This document shows, piece by piece, positions 12,201 through 13,395 of a stretch of DNA of 13,395 nt. The position numbers and the translations under genes were made by a program. Every line of letters begins with the position of its first letter. The first letter of the stretch is position 1. The DNA is taken from positions 64,445 to 77,839 of the forward strand of contig MU646365.1 of NCBI GenBank assembly GCA_026770585.1, given 5' to 3'. The stretch comes from Baffinella frigidus. Lineage: Eukaryota; Cryptophyceae; Cryptomonadales; Baffinellaceae. The notes under the pieces were generated by a model that saw nothing but the letters and a program-made list of their open reading frames with translations, had not been told where the DNA came from and ran no database searches.

Positions 12201-13094
12201 TCCTCGGGATCCATCAGCGTTCCTTCTGGCTCTTAAGTACCGCCAACCCTCCCACGTCTTGATGGTTCAGGTTTACGCGAACACTGATGTTCAGGAAATC
12301 TGCGCTGGTTTCAGCATAGATCCAATATTTGAAATAGATCCAATATTTGTTCGGCGGTTGGGCGACGCGACGATGCCACCCAGCGGGCTACGAAGCAATT
12401 TTTGGTCCAAATCGGGCCACCTTTCCGTTACCTTATCCATAGGAATCCCCCTACGCCCCTATGGGGTGCCTACCGTAGGGTCGTAGGTCTTGTCGCTTAG
12501 GGGTTATTCAAAATCCCTTCGAAGTCCGCTGTGTGGTTGTCAGGGATCCATCAGCATTCCTGCTGGCTCGTAAGTATTGTAGAAATGGGCTCCGCGCGGA
12601 ATCAAGGTCAGGTCAGGAGGTCAGGAAATTTGATTTAAATTGTCGAAAATGGACTTTTATGCTATCTTAGGCATGGGTGAGATGCCTGAAATAGAATCAA
12701 CCACTCATTACATGTCATAAAACGGGGGAAATTGATATTTTGACGTTCCTGACCTCCTTATCTCACGTTCTAACATTCCGCGCGGAGCCCATTTCTACAA
12801 TTCCGCTAGTCCTCGGACTTGCAGTGTTTTGATGGTTCGGGTGAGGATTGAAGAAACCCGCTCTGTTTTCACAACACGCTGGCGGCACTAAACCCTGAAT
12901 CCAACGCCCTATGAACCCTACACCCTGGCCCAATAAACCCTGAACCCTAATCCATGAACCCTTCACCATCAATCCTACAACCTGGACACTAAACCTCAAA
13001 CCCCAAACCCCAAACCCTAAACCCCAATTCCCAAACCCCAAACACCTGCAGGAACCCCTCCTCGGAGCTTTTCGAGCCCACGCGCTGCGGGCAG
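208..13094 (+). CDS. Putative multi-exon gene ending in a TLDc domain (exons A-W, partial at both ends)
   Basis: This is the inferred span of one split gene; its exons are listed separately. About 23 short islands carry coherent reading frames on the + strand, with AG before and GT after. Phases agree without exception from K to W and from G to J. The last six exons assemble into most of a TLDc domain. TLDc proteins such as OXR1, NCOA7 and TBC1D24 are linked to oxidative-stress protection and V-ATPase binding; that role is family knowledge and is not shown here. The 5' third resembles a WW domain, and the middle is unrecognised. No start methionine, promoter, stop or poly(A) signal could be fixed, so the gene is probably truncated by the window. 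Introns are mostly telomere-like repeats. An alternative is that this is a decayed gene, given the many broken exon copies, but the best copy of each exon is open. Joining all exons into a single transcript is an inference. Confidence 0.55.
332..383 (+). repeat. Second copy of exon A core
   Basis: This 52-bp stretch matches 217-268 at 48 positions with no gaps. The two copies are 115 bp apart. The substitutions change two residues (Ala to Asp, Met to Ile). The sequence between them includes an unassigned AT-richer stretch (270-331). Confidence 0.85.
601..674 (+). CDS. Exon B copy 1: N-terminal half of a WW-like domain
   Basis: The exon follows ACGCAG and ends before GTCCTA. After two leading bases it reads GFDSLPHGWELEVRLGDYRF then INK. 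LPxGWE, an aromatic pair and FIN followed by a charged residue match the first two strands of a WW domain (PF00397), a small module that binds proline-rich ligands. The loop between the strands is about one residue shorter than in NEDD4-type WW domains. It ends in phase 0, and exon C starts in phase 0, so the two halves join in register. A nearly identical copy follows at 810-882. WW assignment is an inference from a short motif. Confidence 0.45.
810..882 (+). CDS. Exon B copy 2: duplicate WW-like half exon
   Basis: This copy follows CGTTTCAG and ends before GTCATC. It reads PGFDSLLHGWELEVRLGD then YRFVNK. It starts with one spare base, which fits the phase-2 end of exon A, whereas copy 1 starts with two. 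The LPHGW of copy 1 is LLHGW here. The two copies could be alternative exons, or one could be a relic; sequence alone does not decide. Confidence 0.4.
1088..1133 (+). pseudogene. Truncated third copy of exon B
   Basis: CACGAGTGGGAGCGCCTGGG and the following CGACTACCGCTTCATTA match the middle of exon B with about nine bases deleted. It lacks a clear AG acceptor and the FIN-Lys end is changed (FIST). It looks like a decaying copy. Confidence 0.6.
1232..1714 (+). repeat. Degenerate CCCTAAA intron with small exon-C-like scraps
   Basis: Mostly CCCTAAA, CCCTGAA and CTCTAAA variants. At 1560-1577, after CAACAG, ATATCCGGCGCGATG resembles the start of exon C (AAAACGGGCGCGACG). Two further non-telomeric scraps follow CCAG at about 1467 and 1634 (GTATCTGGCA, GTATGCGGGA) and resemble each other. 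No coding role is supported. Confidence 0.6.
1715..1825 (+). CDS. Exon C copy 1: C-terminal half of WW-like domain plus Pro/Ala linker
   Basis: After CCGCCAG the exon reads KTGATQQRHPCVVERSLL, then DVAPAAPRPLTADPIAAGR, and stops before GTACGC. Joined to exon B it gives FIN-K-KTGATQQRHP, matching the FIxHxTxxTxWxxP ending of WW domains in register. The second signature Trp is Gln and the His after FIN is Lys, so ligand binding may be lost. The tail is rich in Ala and Pro. Length is 37 codons, phase 0 at both ends. The last 66 bases recur at 2001-2066. Confidence 0.5.
1831..1990 (+). repeat. (CCCTCT)n microsatellite and pyrimidine tract
   Basis: About 16 tandem CCCTCT hexamers followed by CTCTCGCTCG-type pyrimidine sequence begin a few bases after the exon C donor and run to its second copy. 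Long Ser-Leu-rich or Arg-Glu-rich frames here are artefacts of the repeat. The tract could act as a strong polypyrimidine tract for the following copy. Confidence 0.95.
2001..2066 (+). pseudogene. Partial copy of exon C (3' 66 bases)
   Basis: This matches 1760-1825 at 61 of 66 positions without gaps and ends at the same GTACG donor context. Three of five changes alter the residue (Val-Ile, Ala-Val, Thr-Ala). The 5' part with the WW-like end is missing and replaced by the pyrimidine tract. Confidence 0.8.
2181..2666 (+). repeat. Ladder of three broken copies of exon D
   Basis: Copies start after AG at 2181, 2337 and 2611, each beginning GCGG(G/C)(T/C)GGCC and containing GAATCAGGAC. The first and third share CCACGGGACACAACCAACCTT and then stop matching exon D. 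The second contains an internal duplication of ACGGGACGCGACCYAGCAACTAG. Between them are CCATAAA heptamers (about 2229-2262), a run of 12 G (about 2445-2456), and an unassigned T-rich stretch (2458-2585). Confidence 0.8.
2778..2851 (+). CDS. Exon D (fourth, complete copy), unrecognised
   Basis: After GAAACAG, two bases precede WPEENQDKSRDATEYGRV then REHFQ, ending before GTTGCC. The segment is polar and charged, with no family recognised. It is the most complete of four copies. It ends in phase 0, which fits exon E. Its two-base start does not fit the phase-0 end of exon C, so an exon may be missing between them. AGCTTCGCCACTTGACCAAC near 2092 is a weak candidate. Confidence 0.5.
2852..2866 (+). 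repeat. Copy of exon E start placed at the exon D donor
   Basis: GTTGCCCACCGATCC directly after exon D matches the first 15 bases of exon E (2993-3007) at 14 positions. The bases serving as the 5' end of the intron are therefore a duplicate of the next exon's beginning. Confidence 0.85.
2993..3032 (+). CDS. Exon E, unrecognised
   Basis: After GAAGCAG the frame continues exon D as VAQRSWGGRLAPA and ends in phase 1 before GTTGAA. It is 40 nt long. The join to D reads EHFQ-VAQRSWGG. No family is recognised. Alternative frames are also open because it is short. Confidence 0.45.
3050..3340. other. Non-telomeric unassigned insert within an intron
   Basis: This stretch lacks the heptamer texture and is AT-rich in its second half (3170-3300). 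It contains a short palindrome around CGATCTTCGAGATCG. No terminal inverted repeats, no convincing exon and no family could be identified. It may be an eroded mobile element or unique intron sequence. Confidence 0.4.
3516..3580 (+). pseudogene. Exon F / diverged first copy of exon G
   Basis: After CGACCCGCAG the frame reads VIHATRIFVLQQQDKSKKTA and is then interrupted by repeat element X. The second half (QQDKSKKTA) corresponds to LQDKGKKTA of exon G, and, as with the next copy, element X follows directly. The first half has no counterpart in G. It may be a real exon or a decayed copy with foreign sequence at its 5' end. Confidence 0.4.
3581..3730 (+). mobile_element. Element X copy 1 (small inverted-repeat element)
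   Basis: Its ends CACACAGCGG and CCGCGGTGTG are inverted repeats with one mismatch. The interior carries GCAATCGCGTAGGGACAT, which is shared exactly with copy 2. The first 25 bases are identical to the inverted copy ending at 12535. It encodes nothing. No clear target duplication is visible. Class is unknown; MITE-like by size and ends. Confidence 0.65.
3758..3838 (+). pseudogene. Exon G copy 1, stopped by TAA
   Basis: After AATCCCAG the frame reads GIRAALQDKGKKTAWGEPSQ then KQEEDE and stops at TAA. The first 20 residues are identical to those of copy 2 at 4009. The 3' part (DVEMLWN...) is missing because element X copy 2 begins here. Confidence 0.7.
3843..3980 (+). mobile_element. Element X copy 2
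   Basis: It shares AGCGATAAGAC, GCAATCGCGTAGGGACAT and GTGG..GTGGCC blocks with copy 1. The 5' end is eroded and the 3' end reads TTTTGTGG instead of GCGGTGTGG. Because exon G copies and element X copies alternate with similar spacing, element and exon appear to have been duplicated together as a unit of about 240 bp. Confidence 0.65.
4009..4121 (+). CDS. Exon G copy 2 (complete), unrecognised
   Basis: After ACCTGCAG the frame reads GIRAALQDKGKKTAWGEP, SQNQKEDVEMLWNGGSIPG and ends in phase 2 before GTCTGG. Exon H begins with one base, so the join restores Arg and continues FGRLQDAG. The segment is hydrophilic with a Trp-containing end; no family is recognised. The +1 frame is also open here, but it would not give a consistent phase with H. 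Confidence 0.5.
4079..4752 (+). repeat. Six-copy array of the exon G 3' end with CCCGAAA spacers
   Basis: A segment close to GATGTGGAAATGCTGTGGAA and on to CCCGGCCGGTTCT recurs at about 4080, 4188, 4316, 4436, 4573 and 4707, spaced 108-137 bp. Spacers consist of CCGAAAC, CCCGAAA and AAAACCGA units. Most copies keep the CCG/GT donor but lack an AG acceptor, and copies 4 to 6 are increasingly altered. The last copy lacks the donor. Confidence 0.85.
4923..5010 (+). CDS. Exon H, unrecognised
   Basis: After GGAACCAG, one base completes a codon and the frame reads FGRLQDAGERPRVLTPF then TPGAVNSALLIQ. It ends in phase 0 before GTTGCT. At 29 codons it is one of the longer exons and has no obvious duplicate. 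It may pair with exon I to form a helical segment (SALLIQ-AVFRGHLGRIF). No family was recognised. Confidence 0.55.
5089..5546 (+). repeat. Five truncated copies of exon I 5' end
   Basis: Copies begin after AG at 5089, 5190, 5312, 5412 and 5511. Each covers about 36 bases encoding A(V/M)FRGHLGRIF(A/T) and then breaks into heptamer repeat. Spacing is 99-122 bp. Several are preceded by the same CATACCAGCTAATC intron block, showing co-duplication of the intron end and exon start. Confidence 0.9.
5640..5715 (+). CDS. Exon I (sixth, complete copy), unrecognised
   Basis: After AAACCAG the frame reads AVFRGHLGRIFALADHRL then LPPSDLP, ending in phase 1 before GTTCAC. It joins exon H in phase 0. Length is 76 nt. 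The 5' half is repeated upstream and the 3' half downstream, so this complete copy sits at the centre of two opposing ladders. Family unknown. Confidence 0.6.
5929..6089. mobile_element. 161-bp MITE-like element with TA target duplication inside an exon I copy
   Basis: The 24-bp ends (GAGCGCTTGCGGGAAAACTT and its inverse at 6070-6089) match at 22 of 24 positions. It is flanked by TA on both sides (5927-5928 and 6090-6091). Removing the element and one TA gives GGCTTCTACCCCCGAGCGAC, matching the uninterrupted exon I sequence at 5690 with one difference. The interior is AT-rich and also partly palindromic. A TA duplication is typical of Tc1/mariner-type elements, but the terminal sequence is not identified. 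Confidence 0.88.
6510..6538 (+). CDS. Exon J candidate, unrecognised
   Basis: After CTTGCTGCCCGCAG, a good pyrimidine-rich acceptor, two bases complete the codon left open by exon I and the frame reads LAIFPKTIS before GTTCGC. An extended version to about 6594 reads on through VRTKTRLGARENTLLTMR and ends at GGTCCT in phase 1, which would fit exon K better. The short version would be out of phase with K. The acceptor is well supported, the donor is not. Confidence 0.4.
6708..7175 (+). repeat. Tandem units carrying exon K 5' copies and their intron ends
   Basis: TTGACGTGATTGCGTGACTA at 6709 and its variants at 6953 and 7175 begin units of about 220-245 bp. Each unit includes CTAAC(A)..., then CGGCAG and the exon K start (TGGTG(C/T)TG) at 6790, 6940, 7077 and the complete copy at 7248. 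The third copy stays open for 13 codons with CDRANGMTK. The intron parts here are not telomere-like. Confidence 0.8.
6837..6905. repeat. Fold-back palindrome in the exon K repeat region
   Basis: GTAGGCTTTTGT (6837-6848) and its exact inverse ACAAAAGCCTAC (6894-6905) enclose a second inverted pair, CTACAAAA and TTTTGTAG. The structure could be a small inverted-repeat insertion. No target duplication was identified. Confidence 0.75.
7248..7308 (+). CDS. Exon K (fourth, complete copy), unrecognised
   Basis: The acceptor TTTCGGCAG is preceded by TCTAACAG about 20 bases upstream, a fitting branch point. The frame reads VLCDLANGMIQTPNAFNLF with split codons at both ends, and stops in phase 2 before GTACGC. 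Exon L supplies the one base needed and gives NLF-R-RMVMYLK. Cysteine, Asn and Pro content and the high coding quality suggest a folded domain, but I do not recognise it. Confidence 0.62.
7310..7545 (+). repeat. CCCTAAA-type intron
   Basis: The sequence returns to C-rich + strand heptamers (CCCTAA, CCTAATCC, CCCTGAA) between exons K and L. No exon copy is visible here. Confidence 0.85.
7553..7618 (+). CDS. Exon L, unrecognised
   Basis: After CAAAAGCAG the frame reads RMVMYLKQKGRFMEAPPL then SQC and ends in phase 2 before GTTCTT. It continues exon K in phase. Reading on past the donor gives SQCWFLPLK, and exon M begins with the same W-F (WFWPPAW), so the intron start repeats the next exon's start. 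No family recognised; a Met-rich basic helix followed by a Pro turn is visible. Confidence 0.62.
7619..7847 (+). repeat. Intron with exon M start relic, T-rich tract and telomere-like repeat
   Basis: Bases 7618-7631 (GGTTCTTGCCGCTC) match the beginning of exon M at 7847-7860 in 12 of 14 positions. A TTCTTC-rich pyrimidine tract follows (about 7665-7745), then CCCTGAA and CCCGAAA heptamers leading to GAACCAG. Confidence 0.75.
7848..7893 (+). CDS. Exon M, unrecognised
   Basis: After GAACCAG one base completes Trp and the frame reads FWPPAWEDLVDVRLV, ending in phase 0 before GTACCC. It is rich in aromatic residues and Pro. Shortened copies of its 3' end (GAAGACCTCGTC...GTGGTA) follow at 8050-8075 and 8485-8511; the latter has lost six bases but keeps a GTAACC donor. 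Confidence 0.55.
8050..8075 (+). pseudogene. Partial copy of exon M
   Basis: AAGACCTCGTCGACG followed by CCAGGCCCGTGGTATT matches exon M 3' sequence with a few changes. It lacks the aromatic start and sits in non-telomeric sequence. The upstream stretch 7894-8048 is unassigned. Confidence 0.65.
8145..8242 (-). mobile_element. Diverged relative of the 12576-12801 element (core only)
   Basis: The interior CGTTTTATGACAT, then GCTATCTT...GGCATGA and AAATAGCATAGAAGGAC, resembles the inverse of the interior of the element at 12576-12801 (CATGTCATAAAACG, GCTATCTTAGGCATG). It is flanked by an 11-bp direct repeat ACGTGATTTTT (8145-8155 and 8232-8242), possibly a target duplication. The 27-bp ends of the other element are absent. 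Confidence 0.45.
8339..8380. repeat. Perfect 19-bp inverted repeat (hairpin, 4-base loop)
   Basis: TTGATCACGCACCCGCTCG at 8339-8357 is followed by CATT and then its exact inverse to 8380. After a short mismatch, GGGCA (8331-8335) and TGCCC (8382-8386) extend the pairing. Such a perfect stem in an intron would fold in RNA or extrude in DNA. No gene function is assigned. Confidence 0.95.
8485..8511 (+). pseudogene. Second partial copy of exon M with intact donor
   Basis: GTGCTTGGAAGACCTCGTC and CGGCTCGTGGTAACC match exon M's end with the GACGTC hexamer lost. The donor GTAACC is present. It is followed by G-rich telomere-like sequence (GGTTTAGGGTTTAG) leading to exon N. Confidence 0.6.
8589..8636 (+). 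CDS. Exon N, unrecognised
   Basis: With the acceptor at GGTGGCGAG the frame is NLTKDPPRHISAFLKH, phase 0 at both ends, and ends before GTATTT. An earlier acceptor (GTTTAG at 8580) would add GGE in a frame that does not fit exon M's phase. The join M-N-O reads VRLV-NLTKDPP...FLKH-VKIQ. Family unknown. Confidence 0.5.
8664..8781 (+). repeat. Imperfect tandem duplication with (TA)n, before exon O
   Basis: GCAGATACTGTGTAACTACA and AGATACCGTGCGACTACATA are copies about 65 bp apart. A TATATATATATATATA run lies between them (about 8722-8738). An AT-rich intron of this kind differs from the telomere-like introns. Confidence 0.75.
8782..8849 (+). CDS. Exon O, basic and Arg/Ala-rich segment
   Basis: After TTTGCGGCAG the phase-0 frame reads VKIQSALRNCNARREL then SSRTFA and ends in phase 2 before GTTGCG. 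Exon P supplies one base to make Arg and continues ADAAQIEQV. A second frame (GKDTERAAELQRAARAFVA) is also open and looks helical, but it fits neither neighbour's phase. The choice rests on phase only and could be wrong. Confidence 0.5.
8972..9130 (+). repeat. Two relics of exon O 3' end
   Basis: GGAACCGCAACGCCGGGTTG and following CGAGCCCCCCCC (about 8971-9012), and ACGAACCTTCGCCAGGTTGC (9096-9115), match exon O and its donor context (CGCCAGGTTGCGAGCC). C-runs of eight to ten bases follow two of three copies. The stretch 9130-9335 holds nothing I can assign. Confidence 0.7.
9336..9417 (+). repeat. Tandem repeat of TATATTGCACTCTAACATA
   Basis: Three nearly identical units of about 20-24 bases plus a partial fourth (ATATTGCACGCTTTAAC). 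The unit contains CTAAC, the usual branch-point core, and the array ends about 125 bases upstream of the exon P acceptor. Confidence 0.9.
9542..9659 (+). CDS. Exon P copy 1, helical then acidic linker
   Basis: After GCGATTCGCAG one base completes Arg and the frame reads ADAAQIEQVINIAVQNLG, RTSTVAASGTDPISEDSN then DPE, ending in phase 0 before GTCTTT. The first half is a probable amphipathic helix; the second is a Ser/Asp-rich linker. Partial copies of the end follow at 9734 and 9861. The third copy extends the frame by VFGDFK, so the ancestral exon was probably six codons longer. Confidence 0.62.
9734..9914 (+). repeat. Two copies of exon P 3' end
   Basis: At 9734-9769 the copy reads DPVSEDSNDPE before GTCCCT. 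At 9861-9914 it reads ADPISEDLNDPEVFGDFK before GTCCCA. Spacers are CCCGATA-type units (CCGATACCCGATACCC), a further variant of the telomere-like heptamer. Both copies keep the reading frame and the phase-0 end, so either could be spliced to exon Q. Confidence 0.8.
10020..10091 (+). CDS. Exon Q copy 1, basic segment
   Basis: After GAACCAG it reads VARKKAKSRQSFHDFHVSP then VLRVQ before GTTTTG, phase 0 at both ends. It aligns with copy 2 for 20 codons and then passes into G-rich telomere-like sequence (TTAGGGTTCAGG), so its own donor is doubtful. Possibly a decayed exon. Confidence 0.4.
10235..10321 (+). CDS. Exon Q copy 2 (complete), basic linker before TLDc
   Basis: After GAACCAG the frame reads VARKRAKSGQSLDDFDVSP then VLKLRKNDLQ, ending in phase 0 before GTTTGA. 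The ARKRAKSG stretch is a basic cluster that could be a nuclear localisation or lipid-binding patch (inference). It joins exon R in phase 0, placing the linker directly upstream of the TLDc domain. Confidence 0.62.
10498..10843 (+). repeat. Four broken copies of exon R 5' end
   Basis: Copies begin after AG at 10498, 10617, 10728 and 10798. They encode AIKQLMGCTVSQHNP, AIKQLVGCTASRQNL, AIKYN and AITQLVGCAVPQQNL. Spacing is about 70-120 bp. Spacers are CCCCAAA, CACCAAA and CCCTAAA units plus an AATAAATAAATAAAT run near 10762. The complete copy is the fifth. Confidence 0.9.
10893..10960 (+). CDS. Exon R (fifth, complete copy): start of TLDc domain
   Basis: After CTATATGCAG the frame reads AIKQLVGCTVSRQNLLYL then ASRDG, ending in phase 2 before GTACGC. 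LLYxASRDG is the characteristic beginning of the TLDc domain (PF07534), where (L/I)(L/I)YRxSxDGxS is typical. The join with exon S gives SRDG-WGAEEFFAAC. The following GTACG donor matches those of exons C and K. Confidence 0.7.
10961..11173. other. AT-rich, non-telomeric part of the R-S intron
   Basis: The first 200 bases of this intron are AT-rich. AAATCTGATTT occurs twice (about 11087 and 11113), and GCAAATC/GATTTGC form an inverted pair around them. GGAAAATAGATG...TGATGCAGA resembles the sequence near 8655, suggesting a shared dispersed repeat. No coding signal. Confidence 0.5.
11174..11226 (+). repeat. Clean (CCCGAAA) tandem array
   Basis: Six to seven perfect CCCGAAA heptamers precede exon S. 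The homogeneity contrasts with the mixed units elsewhere and implies recent local amplification of this variant. Confidence 0.95.
11241..11285 (+). CDS. Exon S: TLDc domain, second segment
   Basis: After GGGAATGCAG one base completes Gly and the frame reads WGAEEFFAACEGKE, ending in phase 2 before GTGAGT, the best consensus donor in the window. The TLDc pattern DGxSAxxFHxxCDGK is matched by DGWGAEEFFAACEGK, including the Phe, Cys and Gly-Lys. The intron after it contains several CACACC..GTGT(T/G)(T/G)A(A/C) blocks (11326-11390) and no recognisable exon. Confidence 0.7.
11523..11559 (+). CDS. Exon T: TLDc domain, third segment
   Basis: After CTCTCGTCCAG one base completes Asn and the frame reads RAEQFVVPGSIW, ending in phase 0 before GTGAAC. 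It occupies the position of the strand that in TLDc reads TVTLVRxxxG. The match is loose and rests on phase agreement on both sides (S ends phase 2, U begins phase 0). At 37 nt it is close to a microexon. Confidence 0.5.
11560..11771 (+). repeat. Near-perfect (CCCTAAA)n array
   Basis: About 28 heptamers, the first dozen nearly perfect CCCTAAA, then CTCTAAA, CCCTGAA and CCATAAA variants. It begins right after the exon T donor. This is the cleanest plant-type telomere motif in the window, but coding exons on both sides show it is interstitial, not a chromosome end. Confidence 0.95.
11772..11804 (+). CDS. Exon U: TLDc glycine core (VFGGFSE)
   Basis: After CACACCAG the 33-nt exon reads GPTHVFGGFSE and ends in phase 0 before GTTCCA. 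VFGG(F/Y)(S/T) is the best conserved motif of the TLDc domain. Exon V follows in phase. A copy fused to exon V without an intron lies at 12154-12236. Confidence 0.72.
11810..11965 (+). repeat. (CCATAAA)n tandem array
   Basis: About 18 CCATAAA heptamers with few variants lie between exons U and V. A shorter array of the same variant is at 2229-2262. The variant differs from CCCTAAA by two bases. Confidence 0.95.
11996..12057 (+). CDS. Exon V copy 1: TLDc segment (DPSAFLLALK)
   Basis: After GCCTAATCCAG the frame reads VAVERSGDILRDPSAFLLA then L and a split Lys, ending in phase 2 before GTACCG. TLDc domains carry (D/S)xxAFLFSL(K/T)N here; DPSAFLLALK-NP matches closely once exon W is added. Two further copies follow (12154-12236 fused to U; 12345-12575 broken by two elements). 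Confidence 0.7.
12154..12236 (+). pseudogene. Fused intronless copy of exons U and V
   Basis: Bases 12154-12174 match the last 21 bases of exon U (18 identical) and run directly, without a gap, into 12175-12236, which match all 62 bases of exon V (55 identical). The frame VFGGF is followed by TAG in place of Ser, so it is not translatable. The same AA/GTACCG donor follows. Confidence 0.85.
12317..12352 (+). repeat. 18-bp tandem duplication
   Basis: ATAGATCCAATATTTGAA is followed by ATAGATCCAATATTTGTT. Non-coding context upstream of the broken exon V copy 3. Confidence 0.9.
12345..12575 (+). pseudogene. Exon V copy 3, split by element X copy 3
   Basis: CGGCGGTTGGGCGACGCGAC before 12375 resembles the start of exon V copy 2, and AGGGATCCATCAGCATTCC with CTGGCTCGTAAGTATT after 12540 is the end of exon V with a strong donor (GTAAGT). 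Element X copy 3 separates the two parts, and the 226-bp element follows within three bases of the donor. Confidence 0.6.
12375..12536 (-). mobile_element. Element X copy 3 (inverted)
   Basis: The inverse of this stretch begins CCACACAGCGGACTTCGAAG and continues with GCGACAAGACCTACGACCCTA, matching copies 1 and 2. The ends CCACCCAGCGGG and TCCGCTGTGTGG are inverted repeats (10 of 12). At about 162 bp it is the longest of the three copies. It lies in opposite orientation and inside an exon V copy, as expected of a transposed element. Confidence 0.7.
12576..12801. mobile_element. 226-bp MITE-like element with perfect 27-bp terminal inverted repeats
   Basis: ATTGTAGAAATGGGCTCCGC and its seven further bases at 12576-12602 are exactly inverted at 12775-12801. 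Inside, AGGAGGTCAGGAA (12615-12627) is exactly inverted at 12746-12758. The core is AT-rich with no coding frame. It sits at the donor of exon V copy 3; flanking sequence on both sides continues the exon V copy 1 and 2 pattern (AAGTA...CCGC). No clear target duplication is visible. Confidence 0.88.
12802..13048 (+). other. Intron before exon W with a duplicated CTTGATGGTTCRGG scrap
   Basis: TTTTGATGGTTCGGGT at about 12826 also occurs near 12257 as CTTGATGGTTCAGGT, each downstream of an exon V copy, so it belongs to the duplicated unit. The rest is CCCTGAA and CCCCAAA heptamers. Confidence 0.6.
13052..13094 (+). CDS. Exon W: TLDc segment (NPSSELFEPTRCGQ)
   Basis: After AACACCTGCAG one base completes the Lys of exon V and the frame reads NPSSELFEPTRCGQ, ending in phase 0 before GTGCAC. 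TLDc domains continue FLFSLxNPxxxxPxxF at this place. The remaining C-terminal part of the domain and the stop codon are not found and probably lie beyond 13395. Confidence 0.62.
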
Positions 13095-13099
13095 GTGCA

Positions 13100-13395
13100 C
13101 TCAAACTCTGACCCCCTCAACCTAACACCTAAACCCTAAACCCTGGATCGTAAACCCTAAATCACAAACCCTAAACCCTAAACCCTAAACCCTGAACCCT
13201 GAACATTGAACCCTAAACCCTAAGCCCCAAACCCTAAGCCCTAAACCCTAAACCCTAAACCCTGAAACTTGAAACCTAAACCCTGAACCCTGAACCCTTA
13301 ACCCTTAACCCTAAACCCTAAACCCTAGCAGCTGAACCTCAAAACCCCAACCCCCAGCTCCCAACCCCCAACCCCCCCCCCCCAACCCCAAACCC
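13100..13395 (+). repeat. CCCTAAA-type array ending in a C-run
   Basis: Mixed CCCTAAA, CCCTGAA and CCCTTAA heptamers run from about 13125, with a 12-base C-run at 13372-13383 and CCCCAAA at the end. No exon is visible. It is probably the next intron. Confidence 0.9.

Noticed and set aside
12569-12805. TA target duplication for the 226-bp element
   Set aside because: The left flank has TA but the right flank reads TTCCGC; no matching short duplication is visible at the assumed ends.

Overview
The window reads as nuclear DNA of a eukaryote, most likely a protist or alga with plant-type (TTTAGGG/CCCTAAA) telomere chemistry. No open frame has the length or composition of an intact bacterial gene. 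Short codon-biased, GC-rich islands of about 30-120 nt, each bounded by AG and GT, alternate with long stretches of degenerate 7-mers (CCCTAAA, CCCCAAA, CCCGAAA, CCATAAA, CCCTGAA). The simplest reading is one split gene on the + strand, running through the whole window and continuing beyond both ends, whose introns are largely telomere-like satellite. I cannot name the species; lineages with TTTAGGG telomeres (prasinophyte green algae, chromerids and others) are a guess.

Layout. 208-1825: a first exon candidate and two half-exons that together resemble a WW domain (GW..., FIN, KTGATQ; the second Trp is replaced by Gln). 2181-5715: exons D to I of unrecognised sequence. 6510-8849: exons J to O, also unrecognised. 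9542-10321: exons P and Q, polar and acidic then basic linker-like sequence. 10893-13094: exons R to W, which join in phase into most of a TLDc (TLD) domain (LLYLASRDGW ... VFGGFSE ... DPSAFLLALK). Intron phases agree across G-H-I-J and K-L-M-N-O-P-Q-R-S-T-U-V-W. The J/K junction works only with one of two J donors, and the links A-B-C-D and E-F-G do not resolve.

The striking property is that almost every exon is accompanied by a ladder of truncated or decayed copies of itself, each with its own AG acceptor or GT donor and each separated by roughly 100-250 bp of telomere-like sequence (D x4, G 3' end x6, I about 14, K x4, M x3, P x3, Q x2, R x5, V x3). At some introns the first bases repeat the first bases of the next exon, as expected if introns arose by tandem duplication across an AGGT site. 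One copy (12154-12236) holds exons U and V fused with no intron.

Small non-autonomous inverted-repeat elements sit inside this fabric: a 161-bp element with a TA target duplication whose empty site is preserved in a paralogous exon copy (5929-6089), a three-copy ~140-160-bp family (3581, 3843, and inverted at 12375), a 226-bp element with perfect 27-bp termini (12576-12801) that has a diverged relative near 8145, and a 19-bp perfect hairpin at 8339-8380. No tRNA, rRNA, CRISPR array, promoter or polyadenylation signal could be supported.
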